8,104 nucleotides of DNA, from the NCBI GenBank assembly GCA_036507955.1, contig DATCIH010000128.1, positions 1 through 8,104 of the forward strand, read 5' to 3'. Positions 1 through 6,985 of this stretch are shown in pieces; position 1 is the first letter of the stretch, and every line of letters begins with the position of its first letter. A program made the position numbers and the translations under genes. The DNA comes from DATCIH01 sp036507955 (GTDB lineage Bacteria; Bacillota; Clostridia; Clostridiales; Clostridiaceae). The notes below the pieces were generated by a model. That model was given only the letters and a program-made list of their open reading frames with translations. It was not told where the DNA came from and searched no databases.

Positions 1-34
1 AAATGAACACTCCCCGTGGCAGAGACCACGGGGT
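1..34. other. GC-rich perfect hairpin at left edge, transposon-end-like
   Basis: An 8-bp perfect inverted repeat (CCCCGTGG at 12-19, CCACGGGG at 26-33) closes a 6-nt loop and stands out from the AT-rich surroundings. Read on the minus strand, the hairpin is followed by AGTGTTCA. A GC-rich hairpin followed by a short GGGGAGTGTTCA-like tail resembles, from memory, the ends of IS200/IS605-family elements and the 3' ends of their guide RNAs. No transposase or TnpB gene is visible, so at most this is an end, remnant or small non-autonomous element. It is a poor intrinsic terminator because no U-run follows the stem on either strand. Confidence 0.45.
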
Positions 35-52
35 ATCTAATGGAGAAGGACT

Positions 53-121
53 TCGTAACAAAAACTAACTGCTGATTTGTCAGCGTAACAGAGTTACGGG
101 GAATTTCCCATCCCGTTACGA
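53..121. other. Multibranched structured element (nested inverted repeats)
   Basis: Several inverted repeats nest neatly. An outer 7-bp helix can form between 53-59 and 115-121 (core CGTAAC with GTTACG). Inside it are hairpins at 71-84 (GCTGA/TCAGC, loop TTTG), 84-98 (CGTAAC/GTTACG, loop AGA; shares base 84) and 99-109 (GGGA/TCCC, loop ATT). CGTAAC occurs twice and GTTACG twice, so alternative pairings such as 84-89 with 115-120 are also possible. This fits a folded RNA or a single-stranded-DNA transposon end. It lies 3' of the cheR-like gene on the minus strand. Function and strand are unknown; pairing was found by eye and not energy-scored. Confidence 0.5.
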
Positions 122-256
122 TTAAAACACCTCATTGTCAAAGTAATTTTAAATACTTTTTATATGATCTTTTCACTATACCCCCAACAGGTATAATGTT
201 ATTATATTGCTAATTTTTAAAAATTTCAAGTAGAAAAAAGTAATAATTACAAGGTT
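122..256. other. AT-rich intergenic tail after the cheR-like gene
   Basis: No gene is visible. A 6-bp stem (177-182 with 190-195, TATACC/GGTATA) and an AT-only palindrome near 213-226 are present, but neither is followed by a convincing U-run on the minus strand. No clear operon terminator could be identified here. Confidence 0.4.
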
Positions 257-1393
257 TCATTTTTTCTTATAGATCTTTAATATCTCATCATACTTACAAA
301 AATATTTTTCTCCATTATTTCTTTGAATTCCTTCACTCTTTCCCAGTACTAAAAATCCATTATTATCTAAAGAATTATAGAAGTTTTTCAGCATGCTCTC
401 TTGTAATTTATCATTAAAATAAATAAATAAATTTCTACAAAGGATGAGATTAAATTCGTTTAAGGTTCCATTACTAAGCAAGCTATGCTGGAAAAATAAT
501 ATGTTTTTCATAAGTTCTTCTTTAACTTTTATGTAGCTTTTATTAATGTCAAAATATGCAATGAAGTTTTCCACACCTTGTGCATTTCTGTAATTATTTA
601 TATCTTTATCTAATGTAGCTGTGGAATACATTCCGTTTTTTGCCTCTTCTATAACGTAAGGATTAATATCTGTAGCATAAATTTGGGTTTTGCTTAGTAT
701 TCCTGCTTCTTTTAACATCATAGCTAAGGAATACGCTTCTTTACCATTAGAACAACCTGCACACCAAATTTTAATATGATTATAGGAATTTAAATAGGGC
801 AATATCTTGGTTTTTATTAAAGCAAACACCATAGGATTTCTAAAAAACTCTGTAGTATTTATTGAGAAATCAAGAAACAGGTTATGAAAAAAAGATTCAT
901 TATTTAAAACTTGTTCTCTAAATAAGCTAAAATCACGGATGCCCTCTTTTATCATAGCTATATTTATTCGTCTCATTATGCTATCTATTTGATACTGTGT
1001 GTAGTCATAGCCGTAGATAATATTTAGTTCATTTAAAAAGCTATAAACTTCTTCTTCATTTAGAAGTTCTTTTTCATCAGATAAATTTAAAATTAATTTT
1101 TTAAAATTTAATTTTTTTTCAATATATTTACATTGTATACCTATATTTTGTAGGTATGAGAATAAGTATCTCTTTAAAACAAAAATCTCACACTTCTCCC
1201 GCTCTTGTAATCCAAAAAGTTTCTCAATAACAATTTTGGGAATTACATTAGCACCTAAAAAAGTTATATTAACATTTTGATCTTCTGGGGAATTTAAAAG
1301 TTCTATTAGTTCTACTGCCTGTTTAGAATCTTCAAATTCACCGATAACAACTATATTTACTTCTTCTTGGCTGTAAATTATTTTAAAATCCAA
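257..1393 (-). CDS. CheR-type SAM-dependent protein methyltransferase with extra N-terminal domain
   Basis: This 378-residue protein is a CheR-family methyltransferase, which transfers methyl from S-adenosylmethionine to glutamates of chemoreceptors or similar signalling proteins in the cytosol. Residues about 108-175 look like the CheR N-terminal helical domain (YGYDYTQYQ, MRR at 140-142). The catalytic domain follows, with NTTEFFRNP at 179-187, the SAM loop GCSNGKEAYS at 213-222, ATDI at 240-243 and LILCRNLFIYF at 316-326, ending in FLVLGKSEG. Typical CheR is about 270 residues; here about 105 extra N-terminal residues have an alternating strand/helix pattern vaguely like a STAS domain (weak inference). 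The start is TTG with GGAG 7 nt upstream. It is the last gene of the operon, 19 nt after the hybrid kinase. No CheB or chemoreceptor is nearby, so a role in the kinase phosphorelay is more likely than classical chemotaxis. Confidence 0.9.
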   Translation of the reverse strand: MDFKIIYSQEEVNIVVIGEFEDSKQAVELIELLNSPEDQNVNITFLGANVIPKIVIEKLFGLQEREKCEIFVLKRYLFSYLQNIGIQCKYIEKKLNFKKLILNLSDEKELLNEEEVYSFLNELNIIYGYDYTQYQIDSIMRRINIAMIKEGIRDFSLFREQVLNNESFFHNLFLDFSINTTEFFRNPMVFALIKTKILPYLNSYNHIKIWCAGCSNGKEAYSLAMMLKEAGILSKTQIYATDINPYVIEEAKNGMYSTATLDKDINNYRNAQGVENFIAYFDINKSYIKVKEELMKNILFFQHSLLSNGTLNEFNLILCRNLFIYFNDKLQESMLKNFYNSLDNNGFLVLGKSEGIQRNNGEKYFCKYDEILKIYKKK

Positions 1394-1400
1394 AATTATT

Positions 1401-1404
1401 CTCC
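1401..1404 (-). promoter_or_regulatory. Ribosome binding site selecting a TTG start
   Basis: GGAG on the minus strand lies 7 nt before the TTG at 1391-1393, in the 19-nt gap after the hybrid kinase stop codon. No in-frame ATG near the N-terminus has a comparable site, so the TTG is the best start for the CheR-like gene. The weak start codon may lower its output relative to the kinase. Confidence 0.6.
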
Positions 1405-1412
1405 ATTGTTTG

Positions 1413-4400
1413 TTAAGCTTTATTGATCCAAGCTTTTACTAAGGTTATAAGCACATCATAATCAATTGGCTTGGAAATGTAATCATTCGCTCCAGCTTCC
1501 AAACACTTTTCACTATCACCTTTTAGCGATTTTGCTGTTGTAGCTATAATTGGTATGTGTTTTATTTTAACAGTATTTCTTATACTTTTAATTGCTTCGT
1601 ATCCATTCATAACAGGCATCATTATATCCATTAAAATTAAATCAACAATTTCATTTTCAAGCTTTTCCAGTGCAACCTTTCCATTTTCAGCTTCAATGAT
1701 TTCTGCACCATACTCTTCTAATACAGCTGCAAGCACAAATATGTTCCTTGGGTCATCATCTACAATTAGTATTTTTTTGTTATCAAGATTCAGTGCTGTA
1801 TCCTTATTAATTTTGGAACTAATAATATTTTCATATTCGTCTTCACTTTTAACATTACGAAGTATTAAAATTAATTCATCCAACAACCTTTCATAAGAGT
1901 TTGTAGTCTTAATAATTATACTGTCTGCATATAACTTTATCTCTTTTTCCTGCTCTTTACTTACTTCAATACCCGTATAAACTATAACAGGTACTCTCAA
2001 GTTTTTTAGTTTTAATGTGTTATTAATTTCTTTCAACAAATCAATTACATTTTTGTATGGCAAACCCAAGTCCAACAAAATACCATCAATTTCATTTTCT
2101 TTTATGAGCTTAAGCCCTTCAGTTCCACTATTTGATGTTAATGTTACAAAGCCTATACCTTCAGAGATTGCTTTAATAGACTGAATTAGATTTATATCAT
2201 CTTCAATAAGAAGCAAGCTTTTATTTTTTACCTTTACTATAGTCTGCTGGTCAATGCTCATAGTAACTGCTGCCTCTTGATTAGAGATAGCTTGCTGTGA
2301 AACTGTAAGCGGTAAATATAATAAGAAGGTGCTTCCCATTCCAAGCTCACTGCTTACTTTTATTTTTCCCTTCATAAGCTTAGAAAGCTTGTCGCTTATG
2401 GATAGACCCAGTCCTGTACCACCGTATTTTCTTGAGATAGATCCATCTCCTTGATGAAACTCTTCAAAAATTGTAGCTAAGTTATTTTTAGGTATACCAA
2501 TTCCTGTATCCATTACTGAAATTACTACGTTATTTTCGCACTGGTTATCCCTTTCAATTTTTAGTTTTACAGAACCCTTATCTGTAAATTTAAATGCATT
2601 AGATAAAAAGTTTCTCACCACTTGTGAAATTTTTTCCTTATCACCATAGATATTACCTTTAAATTGATCATCCACTATAAATTGAATATCTTTTTCCATC
2701 GCAGCTCCATTAAACAAATCACTAAGCTCTTGAATAAGTTCACTGGAATTAAAATATCTATAGTTTAATTCTATTTTTCCTGCCTCAATTTTTGATAAAT
2801 CTAAAAAATCATTTATCAAACTAAGCAGATGCTGCCCTGAGTTATATATAACTTTTATTTTTTCTTGTGCATCTTGAGCGGTAGTATCCTTACAGCTTCT
2901 TATTAATAGATTAGATAATAATATAATAGAATTAAGTGGAGTTTTAAGCTCGTGCGAAACATTTGCTAAAAATTGGTATTTATATGTATTTGCCATTTCA
3001 TAGTCTTTCGAGCGTTTCAAAATCTCTTTCCCAGATCTTTCTAATTCTTCATTTTTAATATTTAGAAGCGTTGATTGTTCTTCTATTTGCAACTGATTTT
3101 CCTCAAGTTGAGCGTTAGTTTGTTGCAGCTCTTCACTTTGTTGCTGAAGTATTTGCTGCTGTTCTTCTAACTGAGAATTAGTTTGTTGAAGTTCCTCAGT
3201 TTGAACCTGAAGTTGTCTTTGCTGTTCTTCTAATATTTCATTTGCATTTATTAGCTCAAGTGATATTTCTTGAGATTCTTTTGTAGCTTTTTCACTTATC
3301 TCCAATAGTTCTTTAATTCTTTGATTTTGAAGTGTAGTGTATAGGTTTATAGCAATGACGTTGCTTGCGACTTCTATAAATTGCTGTTTTAATTTATTAA
3401 AAGTTTCAAAGGAGGATAGCTCAATAACTCCATATAGTTCATCCTCATAAATTAATGGAAAAGCATAAACATTAAGAGGAGCTTCATATATAGTTCCAGT
3501 ACAAATTGCTGCTTCTGATTTTCTTACATTTGCAAGAAGTATAGGCTTTCTTTCTAAACCTACTTGTCCAATTATTCCCTGACCAAACTCATATATATTA
3601 GTTGCTCTATCTCTTTGTGTAAATGCGAAGGAAGAATTTAGAATAAGTTTATTATCAATATCATTATGTATATAAAATGTTCCATTTCCAGCATCTAATG
3701 ATCTAGATAAAAAATTTATTGCCCTTTGTGTCAACTCTTTAACAGATACGTTACCATCCATTTCATCATTTAAGGAATTTAGAGTATCATTTATCCAAAA
3801 TTCATTCTTTAATTTACTTATCAATATATTATAATCTTCAGCCAAATCACAAATTTCATTTTTTTGAGTAATTTTAAATTCTTCTAAGTTCCCTGATTCT
3901 GTTGTTTTAACCATGTGTTCTTTTAATCTGTGAATAGGATCTAAAATGCTTCTTATCACCATTATAAACGTTAATGTTAGTATAATTATTAAAATTAATA
4001 AAGATAAAATTGAGGTTATTCTCTGTGAAGATTGCAGTCTATTTGATTCTTCTATTAAACTGATTTCACTATTTGAAGAACTTAAATATATATTATTAAG
4101 ATCAAGTTCAAGCTGATCAACAAAATCCGAACTTATTCCTTCAGATATAGCTATTGCTTCATCTATTTTACCGGCTAGTACATTTTCAATGATTTTATCT
4201 CTTTGTGGCTTCCACCATTTCGAAAGAAGATTATTAGCATCTAGTAAATTCCTTTTAGTATTAGAATCAACGGAATATTGTCCTATAGTTTCTAAGTTTT
4301 TTTGCAAATCGATTTCATATTGGGTAACTTTATCTATTTCCTTTTGAATATCCTCACTTTTTGATAATAAAATTACACCTTTTAGAGAACTTTTAATTTT

Positions 4401-4592
4401 AACCAAATTTAATTTTCCTTTAACAGTAGCATCGGAAACCTTTGATGATTGATTATATAAATTCAGAGTTATTTTTTCCAAGTTATTAAGTCCAATTAAA
4501 GAAAATGTGCCAAATCCAATAAATGTTGTAATACAAATTAAAAATAGTATTAAAAATCTTTGTTTTATACTAACGTTTTTTAAATTGTTCAT
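1413..4592 (-). CDS. Membrane hybrid sensor histidine kinase (4-helix sensor, HAMP, GAF, HisKA, HATPase, REC, REC)
   Basis: This 1059-residue kinase should sense a signal outside the cell or in the cytosol, autophosphorylate and pass phosphate to its own receivers. In order: TM helix about 12-33; extracellular mostly helical region about 35-190, like the four-helix-bundle sensors of TorS and chemoreceptors; TM helix about 192-213; HAMP about 214-266; GAF about 284-420; glutamine-rich coiled coil about 430-530; HisKA with H547 in SHELKTP; HATPase with N665, DTGIGIP (695-701) and GGTGLGL (724-730); REC1 with D798/D799, D841, T873 and K895; REC2 with D945-D947, D989, T1019 and K1041. All key catalytic residues are present. 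No HPt domain follows REC2. The ATG has AAGGAGG about 5 nt upstream. The lipoprotein gene just upstream probably supplies the ligand-binding partner. The family is clear; the ligand and output are unknown. Confidence 0.95.
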   Translation of the reverse strand: MNNLKNVSIKQRFLILFLICITTFIGFGTFSLIGLNNLEKITLNLYNQSSKVSDATVKGKLNLVKIKSSLKGVILLSKSEDIQKEIDKVTQYEIDLQKNLETIGQYSVDSNTKRNLLDANNLLSKWWKPQRDKIIENVLAGKIDEAIAISEGISSDFVDQLELDLNNIYLSSSNSEISLIEESNRLQSSQRITSILSLLILIIILTLTFIMVIRSILDPIHRLKEHMVKTTESGNLEEFKITQKNEICDLAEDYNILISKLKNEFWINDTLNSLNDEMDGNVSVKELTQRAINFLSRSLDAGNGTFYIHNDIDNKLILNSSFAFTQRDRATNIYEFGQGIIGQVGLERKPILLANVRKSEAAICTGTIYEAPLNVYAFPLIYEDELYGVIELSSFETFNKLKQQFIEVASNVIAINLYTTLQNQRIKELLEISEKATKESQEISLELINANEILEEQQRQLQVQTEELQQTNSQLEEQQQILQQQSEELQQTNAQLEENQLQIEEQSTLLNIKNEELERSGKEILKRSKDYEMANTYKYQFLANVSHELKTPLNSIILLSNLLIRSCKDTTAQDAQEKIKVIYNSGQHLLSLINDFLDLSKIEAGKIELNYRYFNSSELIQELSDLFNGAAMEKDIQFIVDDQFKGNIYGDKEKISQVVRNFLSNAFKFTDKGSVKLKIERDNQCENNVVISVMDTGIGIPKNNLATIFEEFHQGDGSISRKYGGTGLGLSISDKLSKLMKGKIKVSSELGMGSTFLLYLPLTVSQQAISNQEAAVTMSIDQQTIVKVKNKSLLLIEDDINLIQSIKAISEGIGFVTLTSNSGTEGLKLIKENEIDGILLDLGLPYKNVIDLLKEINNTLKLKNLRVPVIVYTGIEVSKEQEKEIKLYADSIIIKTTNSYERLLDELILILRNVKSEDEYENIISSKINKDTALNLDNKKILIVDDDPRNIFVLAAVLEEYGAEIIEAENGKVALEKLENEIVDLILMDIMMPVMNGYEAIKSIRNTVKIKHIPIIATTAKSLKGDSEKCLEAGANDYISKPIDYDVLITLVKAWINKA
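3045..3233 (-). repeat. Three 21-residue coiled-coil repeats inside the hybrid kinase
   Basis: Residues 454-474, 475-495 and 496-516 start with LEEQQ, LEEQQ and LEENQ. The first two share TEELQQTNSQ / SEELQQTNAQ endings, while the third is diverged. The period of 21 residues (three heptads) and the Gln/Glu/Leu content indicate a parallel dimeric coiled coil linking GAF to HisKA. Similar EEL-rich linkers are common in HAMP-GAF-HisKA-REC-REC kinases. Confidence 0.7.
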
Positions 4593-4604
4593 AAATTCCT
4601 CCTT

Positions 4605-4631
4605 AAAAGTAGATATCAGAAAATTCTATAT
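4605..4631. repeat. 27-bp direct repeat, copy 1 (before hybrid kinase)
   Basis: This 27-bp stretch is identical to 5622-5648. Here it is noncoding and lies in the 55-nt gap between the lipoprotein and the hybrid kinase, ending right at the AAGGAGG site of the kinase. Read in the same frame as the other copy it spells the C-terminal residues IEFSDIYF, followed at once by TAA formed with the first bases of the ribosome binding site. It therefore looks like a leftover end of the REC-kinase gene. Confidence 0.9.
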
Positions 4632-4647
4632 CAGGGGTAAATATTTT

Positions 4648-5607
4648 TTATTTTTTCCATTTAGCTAGATATTTGTCTGCATCTTCTGGAGCAACTATTT
4701 CAAAAGGAAAAATTATTATTTTCTCTACATCTTCACCCTTAGCTACTTTAACTGCAGTTTCTATAGCACATTGACCCTGTGCTTTTACATCCTGGAATAC
4801 TGTAACAGCTAATTTACCACTCTTCAAGTAATCAAGAGCCTCTGGAATAGCATGTATACCACCTACAGTTATCTTACCAAGTTTCCCTGCTGCTTCTATA
4901 GCTATTAATGCTCCTATTGCCATTTCATCGTTGTTGGAAGCTACAATATCAATCTCTTTGCCAGATTTAAGCCAGTTTTCCATTAGAGCCATACCTTTAG
5001 CCTTATCCCACTCAGCTGTTTGTTCCGCAACAATTTTCATGTCAGGATATTTTGCTATTACTTCATGGAAACCTTGAGTTCTGAGTCTCTGTTGTTCTTG
5101 ACCCATCGTTCCCATCATAATTGCAACGTTACCCTTAAAATTCATTTTCTTTGCAAGGTATTCCATTTCCAATATACCAGACTGTTTTGAGTCTGAACTT
5201 ATATAACAGGCTGCGTCATTTTGGTTTGTGAAGGGCGTACTAACACTGATAATTGGAATCTTAGCGGCCTTAGCTTTGTCGGTTACAGGCTTTGATGAAT
5301 CTGTATCAACTGGTTGAACAACAATAACATCTACTCTTTGAGATATGAAGTCTTCAACCTGTGCCAATTCTATATTAGTATCATGTTTTGAGTCAGCATA
5401 TACTACTTCAACATCCTTTAAAGTCTTGGAGTAATTCTTCATTTCATCAAGTAAATAAGACGAGAATATGACATTAATATCGGAAATACAAACACCAATT
5501 TTGATCTTTGAGGTAGTTTTAGATGTATCATTTGTTTTCTGTACACATCCAGTAAACAAATACATTGTCATAGCAGTAATAAGTGCAATTGATAAAAATC
5601 TTTTCAT
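4648..5607 (-). CDS. Sugar-type substrate-binding lipoprotein (RbsB-like, Peripla_BP_4 type)
   Basis: This 319-residue protein is a type-I periplasmic-binding-fold lipoprotein anchored outside the membrane. Residues 1-21 are a lipoprotein signal ending in LFTGC, with C21 as the lipidation site. The mature part shows RbsB-like landmarks: KIGVCISD at 35-42, DVIVVQPVD at 93-101, QRLRTQGF at 173-180 (matching the RxRxxGF ligand-binding arginine segment), NNDEMAIGAL at 225-234 and VGGIHAIPEAL at 248-258. In many relatives the last motif reads GG/F-I-D or GFD with a sugar-binding Asp; here it is His252, so the ligand may differ. The start ATG is preceded by GAGGGG directly after the REC-kinase stop, a 12-nt gap that suggests coupled translation. 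No ABC permease or ATPase is present, so I infer a sensory role presenting a ligand to the adjacent hybrid kinase. A 27-bp direct repeat brackets the gene. Confidence 0.92.
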   Translation of the reverse strand: MKRFLSIALITAMTMYLFTGCVQKTNDTSKTTSKIKIGVCISDINVIFSSYLLDEMKNYSKTLKDVEVVYADSKHDTNIELAQVEDFISQRVDVIVVQPVDTDSSKPVTDKAKAAKIPIISVSTPFTNQNDAACYISSDSKQSGILEMEYLAKKMNFKGNVAIMMGTMGQEQQRLRTQGFHEVIAKYPDMKIVAEQTAEWDKAKGMALMENWLKSGKEIDIVASNNDEMAIGALIAIEAAGKLGKITVGGIHAIPEALDYLKSGKLAVTVFQDVKAQGQCAIETAVKVAKGEDVEKIIIFPFEIVAPEDADKYLAKWKK

Positions 5608-5619
5608 TAGGTTCCCCTC

Positions 5620-6882
5620 TCAAAAGTAGATATCAGAAAATTCTATATTGATTCTTGAAATTACATTATCGAGAATATTAATAGAATCATTTCGAGGAAC
5701 TTGATCATTACTGATTTTGCTAATAGGAATTTTAACAATAAATTCACTTCCCTTTAGATCTTCACTATTAACTTCGATAGTTCCACCATGCATTTCAATT
5801 AGAGACTTCACAAGACTAAGTCCAATGCCACTGCCCTCACATCTCCTTGTAAGGAGGCTGTCTGCTTGCTTAAATCTTTCAAAGATAATCTTGTGTTTAT
5901 CTTGAGAAATTCCTATACCTGAATCTTTGACTCTAATTTGAATCAAATTATTGAGAATACTAATATTTACAAATATATTTCCATCTTTAGGGGTGAACTT
6001 TATAGCATTGGATAAAAGATTTAATAAAATTCTTTCAATAGCATCTAAATCACAAGCAAGTATTACCTCTTCAACATCCGTATCAAATATTATTTGAATG
6101 TTTTTTAATGCAGCATATTCCACTACTGAGTTTACAATGGCCTCCACTATCTCAATAATGTTACAGGTTGATATATTAAGATCAAAGTTACCAGAATCTA
6201 TTTTTGTAATATCTATTAGGTTGTTAACTAGTCTTATAAGCCTATAGCAATTTTGAAGCTGTGTTTTTGCTTTCGCTTTCATTTTATCTCTATCTAGAAC
6301 TTCATCATTTTCAAGATAATTCTTTGTCATTTGTGTTGCTCCAAGCAAAATATTTAAAGGAGTTCTGAGCTCATGAGATATATTTGCAAGAAACATATCT
6401 TTAGCCTCATTAGCTGCTTCAGCTAAATCTTTTGCTCTTCTTAATTTTTCAGCATTCTCTTGTAAAAGTATATTAATTCTTCTTTCTTTTTCAATAAGCT
6501 TTAAATATACATTAATTCTGTTTATCAGCAAAAAGTCATCAATAGGTTTAGTAAGATAATCTACTGCCCCTATTTCAAAGCCCTTTCTCTTAAACTCCTC
6601 ACCTATATAAGCTGCAGTTAGAAATACAATGGGAATATGTTCTGTCTTTTTTCTACTTTTTATAATCTTTGCTAGCTCAAAACCATCCATCTCTCTTTCC
6701 ATATGCACATCTAAAATAATTAAATCTACGGTATGTTTTATGAGCGATTGTAATGCTTTTGTGGAAGTATCTGCAAGCACCACTTTAGCATCTATATACT
6801 CTTCAATAAGAGCCTTTGCAGTAAATAAATTATTGGGACAATCATCAACTACCAAGATTGTATACAAATTATTTGTTACCAT
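5620..6882 (-). CDS. Soluble REC-histidine kinase (response regulator/sensor kinase)
   Basis: This protein of about 420 residues has no membrane segments. Counting from the ATG at 6882, an N-terminal receiver spans about 7-125 with D13/D14, phosphoacceptor D58 in ILDVHM, T89 and K112 in TKPID. A short helical linker (about 130-160) leads to HisKA with H170 in SHELRTP, then HATPase with the N-box around N292 (LLSNAIKFT), D320 in DSGIGI and GSGIGLSL at 350-357. The kinase should be switched by phosphorylation of its own receiver, perhaps by the hybrid kinase downstream. I chose ATG 6882 because AGGTGAG lies 10 nt upstream; the GTG at 6897 would add five residues but overlaps that site and has no good site of its own. 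It is the first gene of the operon, and its last codons form one copy of the 27-bp repeat. Confidence 0.92.
   Translation of the reverse strand: MVTNNLYTILVVDDCPNNLFTAKALIEEYIDAKVVLADTSTKALQSLIKHTVDLIILDVHMEREMDGFELAKIIKSRKKTEHIPIVFLTAAYIGEEFKRKGFEIGAVDYLTKPIDDFLLINRINVYLKLIEKERRINILLQENAEKLRRAKDLAEAANEAKDMFLANISHELRTPLNILLGATQMTKNYLENDEVLDRDKMKAKAKTQLQNCYRLIRLVNNLIDITKIDSGNFDLNISTCNIIEIVEAIVNSVVEYAALKNIQIIFDTDVEEVILACDLDAIERILLNLLSNAIKFTPKDGNIFVNISILNNLIQIRVKDSGIGISQDKHKIIFERFKQADSLLTRRCEGSGIGLSLVKSLIEMHGGTIEVNSEDLKGSEFIVKIPISKISNDQVPRNDSINILDNVISRINIEFSDIYF
5622..5648. repeat. 27-bp direct repeat, copy 2 (3' end of REC-kinase gene)
   Basis: This copy is identical to 4605-4631 and here is coding: it specifies the last residues (IEFSDIYF) of the REC-kinase and the first base of its TGA stop. 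Similarity stops at both edges (5621 and 5649 differ from the other copy). The distance between copies is 1017 bp and contains the whole lipoprotein gene. Confidence 0.9.
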
Positions 6883-6892
6883 ATTTGAAAAT

Positions 6893-6899
6893 CTCACCT
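6893..6899 (-). promoter_or_regulatory. Ribosome binding site of REC-kinase, sets the ATG start
   Basis: AGGTGAG on the minus strand is 10 nt before the ATG at 6880-6882. Its central GTG (6895-6897) could be mistaken for a start codon extending the frame upstream. The site lies only 8 nt from the base of the 19-bp hairpin, so folding could affect ribosome access. Confidence 0.65.
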
Positions 6900-6907
6900 A
6901 GTCCCTA

Positions 6908-6962
6908 ATAAATGCAGCTAAGCTTTTACTAAATAAATGAAATAAAGCTTAGCTGCATTTAT
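6908..6962. terminator. Perfect 19-bp hairpin in the operon leader; terminator or attenuator
   Basis: Arms 6908-6926 and 6944-6962 are perfectly complementary over 19 bp (core GCAGCTAAGC) around a 17-nt loop. The outer part is AT-rich on both sides, so on either strand the core stem is followed by ATTTAT, a modest U-rich tail compatible with a two-way intrinsic terminator. It lies 110 nt past the flavoprotein stop codon but only 8 nt before the ribosome binding site of the REC-kinase. No room for a promoter exists between hairpin and gene, so transcription of the operon must pass through it. That allows attenuation, mRNA stabilisation, or simple termination of upstream transcription. Confidence 0.7.
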
Positions 6963-6985
6963 CTATAATTTTGTAATTATCACCA

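Noticed and set aside
3..68. Plus-strand 21-codon open frame starting ATG at 3, possibly the tail of a TnpB-type protein
   Set aside because: Too short, no ribosome site visible in the window, no recognisable motif, and most of it is explained by the hairpin.
228..246. Possible terminator just after the cheR-like gene (GTAATTATTAC followed by a T-run on the minus strand)
   Set aside because: The palindrome is only 11 nt with no room for a loop, giving at most a 3-bp AT-rich stem.
1555..1896. Plus-strand open frame of about 113 codons opposite the hybrid kinase
   Set aside because: It is antisense to the REC domains, whose motifs are intact on the minus strand; low-complexity Ser/Ile/Phe composition is typical of a shadow frame.
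5717..5905. Plus-strand open frame opposite the HATPase domain of the REC-kinase
   Set aside because: Short, without recognisable motif and antisense to a well-supported kinase domain.
6629..6901. Plus-strand open frame opposite the REC domain of the soluble kinase
   Set aside because: Antisense shadow; the receiver motifs D13/D14, D58 and K112 prove the minus-strand gene.
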